From CAYNWK01 sp964400875 (GTDB lineage: Bacteria > Chloroflexota > Anaerolineae > Anaerolineales > UBA4823), in the NCBI GenBank assembly GCA_964400875.1, contig CAYNWK010000188.1, positions 1 through 8,358 on the forward strand: a stretch of 8,358 nt of DNA, written 5' to 3'. The translations under genes were made by a program, and so were the position numbers. Shown piece by piece: positions 4,117-8,358 of the stretch; the stretch's first letter is position 1, and the number at the start of each line of letters is the position of its first letter. The notes under the pieces were generated by a model. That model saw only the letters and a list, made by a program, of their open reading frames with translations. It was not told the origin of the DNA and made no database searches.

Positions 4117-7100
4117 ATGTCCTGGCAAGCCGCCTCTTATCTTCTCCCGCTGGGTTTGGCTGCGATCCTGGCGGTGACGCTGGCCGTTCACGCCACGCAC
4201 CGACGCAAGGTCCCCGGCGCGGTCCCTTTTGGCTGGTTGATGCTCGCCATGTTCATCTGGACAGCCGGGTATTTCTTCGAACTGGCCAGCGTTGAGCTGG
4301 CGGCGAAGTTGTTTTGGGCAAAGTTCGAGTATCTCGGTATCCTGCTGATCCCACCGGCCTGGTTAGCTTTAACGCTGCAATTCACCAACCGGTCACGCTG
4401 GCTGGCGCGCCGGTATCTGCTCGCGCTCGCCATCTTTCCGGTGGTAACCCTGGTGATCGTTTGGACCAACGGGCAGCACGGCCTGATCTGGCCGAGCACG
4501 GCGTTGATCGTGGTCGGGAAGCTGTCCTTGATCGAGCGCACCTTCGGGACCTGGCTGTGGGTCAACGCAGTCTACTCGTACCTATTAATTGGCCTGGGTT
4601 TATATCTGCTCCTTCGAGCGTTGGCTAGCGCGCCCCGCTTTTCCCGTGGTCAACTGTTCGCTTTGATACTGGGAATGGCCCTGCCACTTGTCTGGAACGT
4701 GGTTTACCTGATGGGATTTAGCCCGCTGCCCCAGGTGGACATCGCTCCCTTTGTTTTCAATATCTCTGCGTTAATTGTGGCATGGGGAGTGTTTCGTTAC
4801 CGGTTGTTCGATCTCATCCCCGTGGCGCGCGATATCGTCATCGAGAACATGCGCGAGGGGGTCATCGTTGTGGACGACAAAAACCGCCTGGTGGATATCA
4901 ACCCGGCGGCCGAGCGGTTGCTGGGCGTGCGCGCCTCCGAGCTGATCGGAGGGCCTTCAGAGCTGGTTTTTACGCAAACGCCCGAGCTGGCTGTGCGCTA
5001 CAAAGACACGCTGGAGATCAATGAGGAGATCACCTTCGGTGAGGGTACAAATCGGGTTCACTACGAGATCAATATCTCGCCGATCTACGAAAGGTCAGGC
5101 CGCTTGTGCGGACGCCTGGTGGTATGGACCGATATCACCGCCCGCAAACTGGCAGAGGAAACGTTGGAGAGGCGGGATGCCATCCTGGAGGCGGTCAGCT
5201 TTGCCGCCGGTTGCTTCCTGTCTGCCCCCTTATGGCGGGAGTGCATCCCTGAGGTGCTCCTACGCCTGGGGAACGCAACCGGAGTAGACTGCGTATCGAT
5301 CTATAAGAACGCAGGCGCGGAACGGTCCTCGCTCACGATGAAGCTGATCTACACCTGGGATGCGCCCGGCGCCGATGCGGGCGCTTATTTGCGGGCGCTG
5401 GATGGGAGCTCCTACCGGGAAGCTGGGCTGGGGCGCTGGCGGGAGCGCCTGGAGAAAGGCGAGGCGATCAGCGGCTCGATTGCAGAATTTCCGCCTGAAG
5501 AACAGCAAGTATTTGCCGGCCAACCGGCTTTTTCCCTGGTCTTGGAACCGGTTTACGAGGCTAAGAAATGGTGGGGCTTCATCGCTTTTACCACCTCACA
5601 ACCGGACCGAAGCTGGTCGCGCCCCGAGCTGGAGGCTTTACGCGCCGCGGCCGATACGCTGGGCTCAGCTATTCAGCAAGAGAAAGTTCAGGAAGCCCTG
5701 CGGAATAGTGAGCAACGCCATTTACAACTTATGGAGGTTTCCCCAAACCCGGTGTTTTCGGTGAGCGTCGAAGGGCGGATCCGCTCCTGGAACCGGGCTT
5801 GCCAGCAGTTCTTTCAACTCGGGCAAGAGATGATCGGGCGCGATTATCAAACGCTATTGCTGGACAATAAGAACCGAACAACGGCGGAAACCCTGGTTGG
5901 GCAGGTTTTCCAGAACCAAACGGTGAGCGATGTAGAGCTGGTTTTTCTGTGCAAAGATGGCGTCGAGTGTGTTTCCGTGACGCGCATGTATCCACTGCTA
6001 GATGAACATGGCGCAGTGCAGCGTTGCGTGTTCGCCAACACGGATATCACCGAACGAAAGGCTAATGAGCGGGCTCTGCGCCGGCAGCTGGAAGAGCTGA
6101 CCGTCTTACACGCGGTCGCTATCGCTGGGACGGAAGCGACGGGTGAAGACACGCTGATCGAGCGGATCACGCAGATCATTGGAGAGACTTTCTTCCCGGA
6201 CAATTTCGGCGTGCTTCTGCTCGACGATTCCAAGCTGGCCTTGCAGCACCATAGATCGTACCGTACTCACCACGAAGAGATGAATCCTAACCTGATCCCG
6301 GTCGGACAGGGGATCTGTGGGACTGTCGCTCGAGAGGGTGCGCCGGCGCGTATCCCGGATGTCCGCCGCGAGCCCCTCTATTTGGAAGTCGACCCCAACA
6401 CCCGTTCGGAGGTCTGCGTCCCGATTAAGCTGGGTGAGCGCCTGTTCGGGGTGATCAACGCCGAAAGCGCCCAGTTGGACGCCTTTACGGGAGAAGACGA
6501 ACGTTTATTGGTCACCGTGGCGGGGCAGCTGGCGACGTCCATCGCCCGGTTACGCGCCGTAACGGCGGAGCTAGAACGCGCCAACCAGCTGGCCATCCTC
6601 ACCGACCTGTCCCGCGAGATGACCAGTCTGCTGGATGTCAATAATTTGTGCGCGGTTGTGATCCAGCGGTTGATGAGGGAATTCGGCTATTTCAATATCT
6701 CGATTTTTCTAGTCGATCCATCCAACCAGCAGCTGGTGCTGCAGGATAACGGCCTGGCTGATCCACGCGTCCTTCCAGGAGAGTACCGCCAGGCGATCGG
6801 CACGGGGGTGATCGGCCGGGCGGCGGCGACAATGAGCGTTGCCCTGGTCAACGATATCAGCCAGGATCGGGATTTCTTCAAAATCATCGGGGATTCAATC
6901 CGCTCCGAGCTGGCGATACCGTTGAAGGTCGGCGATCGTTTGATCGGGGTGCTCAACATCGACAGCGAAGAAATCAATGCCTTCGACGAGAGTGAAGCGG
7001 CCATGCTGACCACCATCGCCGATCAATTTGCCATCACGCTGGAAAAGACGCGTTTGATCGGGGAAACCCGACGCCGGGCCGGCCAGCAAGAAGCCTTGAA

Positions 7101-8358
7101 CAACATCATTGCCACAGCTGCAGCAGCCGCAGACCTGGACAGCCTGCTGGAGATCGCGTTGTCCGAAACTTTGCGAGCCTTTGACCTCAGCCGAGGTTGG
7201 ATCTGGGTCGGGGAGCAGTATCGCTTCCAGGGAGTGCCGCAGGCGGGCCAACACGAACTACATCCTGCCGAATTACTGAAAGAACACCCCTTGGTAGATG
7301 GAACTCGCCAGGCTTTTGAGACCCCCAAAACCCATACCGGATCCCTGGCGGACAAGCTCAATATAAAGGCTTCGGTGACCGTCCCGGTTCTGGCAAAAGG
7401 GGTGCAGATCGGCGGGATGACCCTGGCCACCGAAGATGCTTTTTCGTGGTTGGCGGAAGACCTGGCCTTGCTCGAAGCAGTTGGTCAGCAGGTGGGCGGC
7501 TACATCGAGCGGATAAGTTTGCTGGAAGAGACTCAACAGCGGCTGCAAGAGGTCTCTTTCCTCAGCCAGATCATTGCCATCACCGCCAATGTGGAAGACC
7601 TGTCCGACACCCTGGAAAAGGTCTGCGAAGAACTGATCAGTTACTTGCACGTTACCCAGGCCAGTTTCTTCACGTACGATTCGCGGGAGGAAGCAGTCCG
7701 GGTGATCGCGGAAGCTGGCATCCCAGGGCGGGCCAGCGAGTTAAGTTCCATGCTGCCGTTCCCGCCCGGCTCGGAATTACGGAGTTTGATCGAACAGAAT
7801 GCGCCGGTGGTGCTCGCCGATGTTCTAACCGCGCTGCTGCCCGAGCCATTGCGGAGGAACCTGGCAGCGCAGGGCATCCTTTCCCTGCTGCTGGTGCCGG
7901 TGGTCCATGGCGGAGAGATGGTGGGAGTACTGGGGATCTCCGATCAGGAAAAACGCGAATTCACTCCGAACGAAGTCAGTTTGATGCAAAAAGCCGCCAG
8001 CCAGATAAGCCAGTTGATGCAGCGCTTGCGCTTGTTCGACGAAACCCGCCGGCGGGCGGATCACCTGGAGGCGCTTAATACGATCATCGCTGCGGTGGCT
8101 GCGGCGACGGACCAGCCCCAGCTGCTCGAGTTAGCGCTCGATCAAACCTTGAGAGCCTTGCGGCTGCGAATGGGCAGCATCTGGGTCGGGGACCAGCTCA
8201 TCTCTCGAGAGTTTCCGGCGGAGGTGAGCCGTGAAACCGTGCGCATGCCCGGGACAAAACGCTTCGACCTGCCGGATACCGTGGTGGTTCGGGATTGGGA
8301 ACTGGTGCGGGAGCGCGATCCGCTGAAAAAATACAAACCGTATATGCAGCAATACGGC
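4117..8358 (+). CDS. Multi-sensor membrane signalling protein (7TM-PAS-GAF-PAS-GAF repeats), 3' end outside window
   Basis: The frame is open for 1414 codons to the window edge. Residues 1-230 hold seven hydrophobic segments (about 5-25, 37-57, 70-89, 98-115, 142-162, 169-190, 203-226) with FEYLGILLIPPAWLAL typical of the 7TM region of histidine kinases, ending FRYRLFDLIP. Next come PAS 1 (239-345, NMREGVIVVDDKNRLVDINP, ending TDITARK), GAF 1 (354-522), PAS 2 (529-648, ending TDITERK), GAF 2 (about 657-815), GAF 3 (818-982), GAF 4 (988-1130), GAF 5 (1144-1308) and the start of GAF 6 (1315 on). The PAS and GAF domains should sense small ligands, redox state or light, while the 7TM may read a membrane signal. 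No HisKA, HATPase, GGDEF or phosphatase domain is reached, so histidine kinase is the likely but unproven output. ATG 4117 is preferred over the in-frame ATG 4093, because TACAAT at 4104-4109 would place the RNA start at 4117. There is no clear Shine-Dalgarno. Confidence 0.9.
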   Translation, partial: MSWQAASYLLPLGLAAILAVTLAVHATHRRKVPGAVPFGWLMLAMFIWTAGYFFELASVELAAKLFWAKFEYLGILLIPPAWLALTLQFTNRSRWLARRYLLALAIFPVVTLVIVWTNGQHGLIWPSTALIVVGKLSLIERTFGTWLWVNAVYSYLLIGLGLYLLLRALASAPRFSRGQLFALILGMALPLVWNVVYLMGFSPLPQVDIAPFVFNISALIVAWGVFRYRLFDLIPVARDIVIENMREGVIVVDDKNRLVDINPAAERLLGVRASELIGGPSELVFTQTPELAVRYKDTLEINEEITFGEGTNRVHYEINISPIYERSGRLCGRLVVWTDITARKLAEETLERRDAILEAVSFAAGCFLSAPLWRECIPEVLLRLGNATGVDCVSIYKNAGAERSSLTMKLIYTWDAPGADAGAYLRALDGSSYREAGLGRWRERLEKGEAISGSIAEFPPEEQQVFAGQPAFSLVLEPVYEAKKWWGFIAFTTSQPDRSWSRPELEALRAAADTLGSAIQQEKVQEALRNSEQRHLQLMEVSPNPVFSVSVEGRIRSWNRACQQFFQLGQEMIGRDYQTLLLDNKNRTTAETLVGQVFQNQTVSDVELVFLCKDGVECVSVTRMYPLLDEHGAVQRCVFANTDITERKANERALRRQLEELTVLHAVAIAGTEATGEDTLIERITQIIGETFFPDNFGVLLLDDSKLALQHHRSYRTHHEEMNPNLIPVGQGICGTVAREGAPARIPDVRREPLYLEVDPNTRSEVCVPIKLGERLFGVINAESAQLDAFTGEDERLLVTVAGQLATSIARLRAVTAELERANQLAILTDLSREMTSLLDVNNLCAVVIQRLMREFGYFNISIFLVDPSNQQLVLQDNGLADPRVLPGEYRQAIGTGVIGRAAATMSVALVNDISQDRDFFKIIGDSIRSELAIPLKVGDRLIGVLNIDSEEINAFDESEAAMLTTIADQFAITLEKTRLIGETRRRAGQQEALNNIIATAAAAADLDSLLEIALSETLRAFDLSRGWIWVGEQYRFQGVPQAGQHELHPAELLKEHPLVDGTRQAFETPKTHTGSLADKLNIKASVTVPVLAKGVQIGGMTLATEDAFSWLAEDLALLEAVGQQVGGYIERISLLEETQQRLQEVSFLSQIIAITANVEDLSDTLEKVCEELISYLHVTQASFFTYDSREEAVRVIAEAGIPGRASELSSMLPFPPGSELRSLIEQNAPVVLADVLTALLPEPLRRNLAAQGILSLLLVPVVHGGEMVGVLGISDQEKREFTPNEVSLMQKAASQISQLMQRLRLFDETRRRADHLEALNTIIAAVAAATDQPQLLELALDQTLRALRLRMGSIWVGDQLISREFPAEVSRETVRMPGTKRFDLPDTVVVRDWELVRERDPLKKYKPYMQQYG
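7057..8196 (+). repeat. Duplicated linker-GAF segment inside the sensor gene
   Basis: At protein level, the linker and start of GAF 4 (residues about 981-1030: ETRRRAGQQEALNNIIA, then LLEIALSETLRAF, then GWIWVGEQ) recur at the start of GAF 6 (residues about 1308-1360: ETRRRADHLEALNTIIA, then LLELALDQTLRAL, then GSIWVGDQ). GAF 5 between them starts differently (LQEVSFLSQIIAITAN). This indicates duplication of a two-GAF unit of about 325 residues. Confidence 0.7.

Noticed and set aside
4093..4119. ATG at 4093 as the start of the sensor
   Set aside because: It is in frame, but it precedes the TACAAT -10-like box and has no Shine-Dalgarno. The eight extra residues (MYGDTIQG) look like non-coding promoter sequence ahead of a normal membrane N-terminus.
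5260..8352. Many minus-strand frames opposite the sensor gene
   Set aside because: They are shadows of the continuous 1414-codon plus-strand frame, whose domains are clear.

Overview
This is a GC-rich window (about 58% by eye) from a bacterial chromosome. It holds four protein genes and one long gene-free stretch. The best guess for the host is a Chloroflexota (Anaerolineae-like) bacterium. That rests on the style of the genes: a 7TM-PAS-GAF multi-sensor signalling protein with many GAF domains, a PolX-PHP polymerase, and a small PD-(D/E)XK-like protein with a C-terminal HTH. No rRNA or other strong phylogenetic marker is present, so the assignment is an inference.

Layout. Bases 1-543 (minus) are the 5' part of a secreted protein built from tandem repeats. 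Its 3' end lies outside the window. It has its own consensus-like promoter (624-601) and a Shine-Dalgarno site. Bases 701-2437 (minus) encode a complete family X DNA polymerase with a C-terminal PHP phosphoesterase. All PHP metal ligands are present, but the third polymerase carboxylate is replaced by Gln. Bases 2438-3261 are 824 bases without a convincing gene. They are dense in RNA-like structure: two plus-strand terminators, one textbook minus-strand terminator, a 16-bp perfect inverted repeat enclosing three smaller hairpins, and a second structured plus-strand segment. Bases 3262-4017 (minus) encode a 251-aa protein of unknown function with a possible PD-(D/E)XK nuclease core and a winged-helix-like C terminus. 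Bases 4117-8358 (plus) are the first 1414 codons of a very large membrane sensor: 7TM, PAS, GAF, PAS, then at least five further GAF domains. Its output domain lies beyond the window.

How the genes relate. polX and the 251-aa gene each have their own promoter and are probably separate transcripts. The 251-aa gene and the sensor are divergent across a 99-bp spacer. Three of the four starts (polX, the nuclease-like gene, the sensor) have a -10-like hexamer 6 or 7 bases before the ATG and no convincing Shine-Dalgarno site, which suggests leaderless mRNAs. The secreted-protein gene has a normal leader and Shine-Dalgarno. The most likely undescribed element is the structured, probably non-coding region 2665-3206. 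No mobile element, CRISPR array, tRNA or rRNA was recognised.
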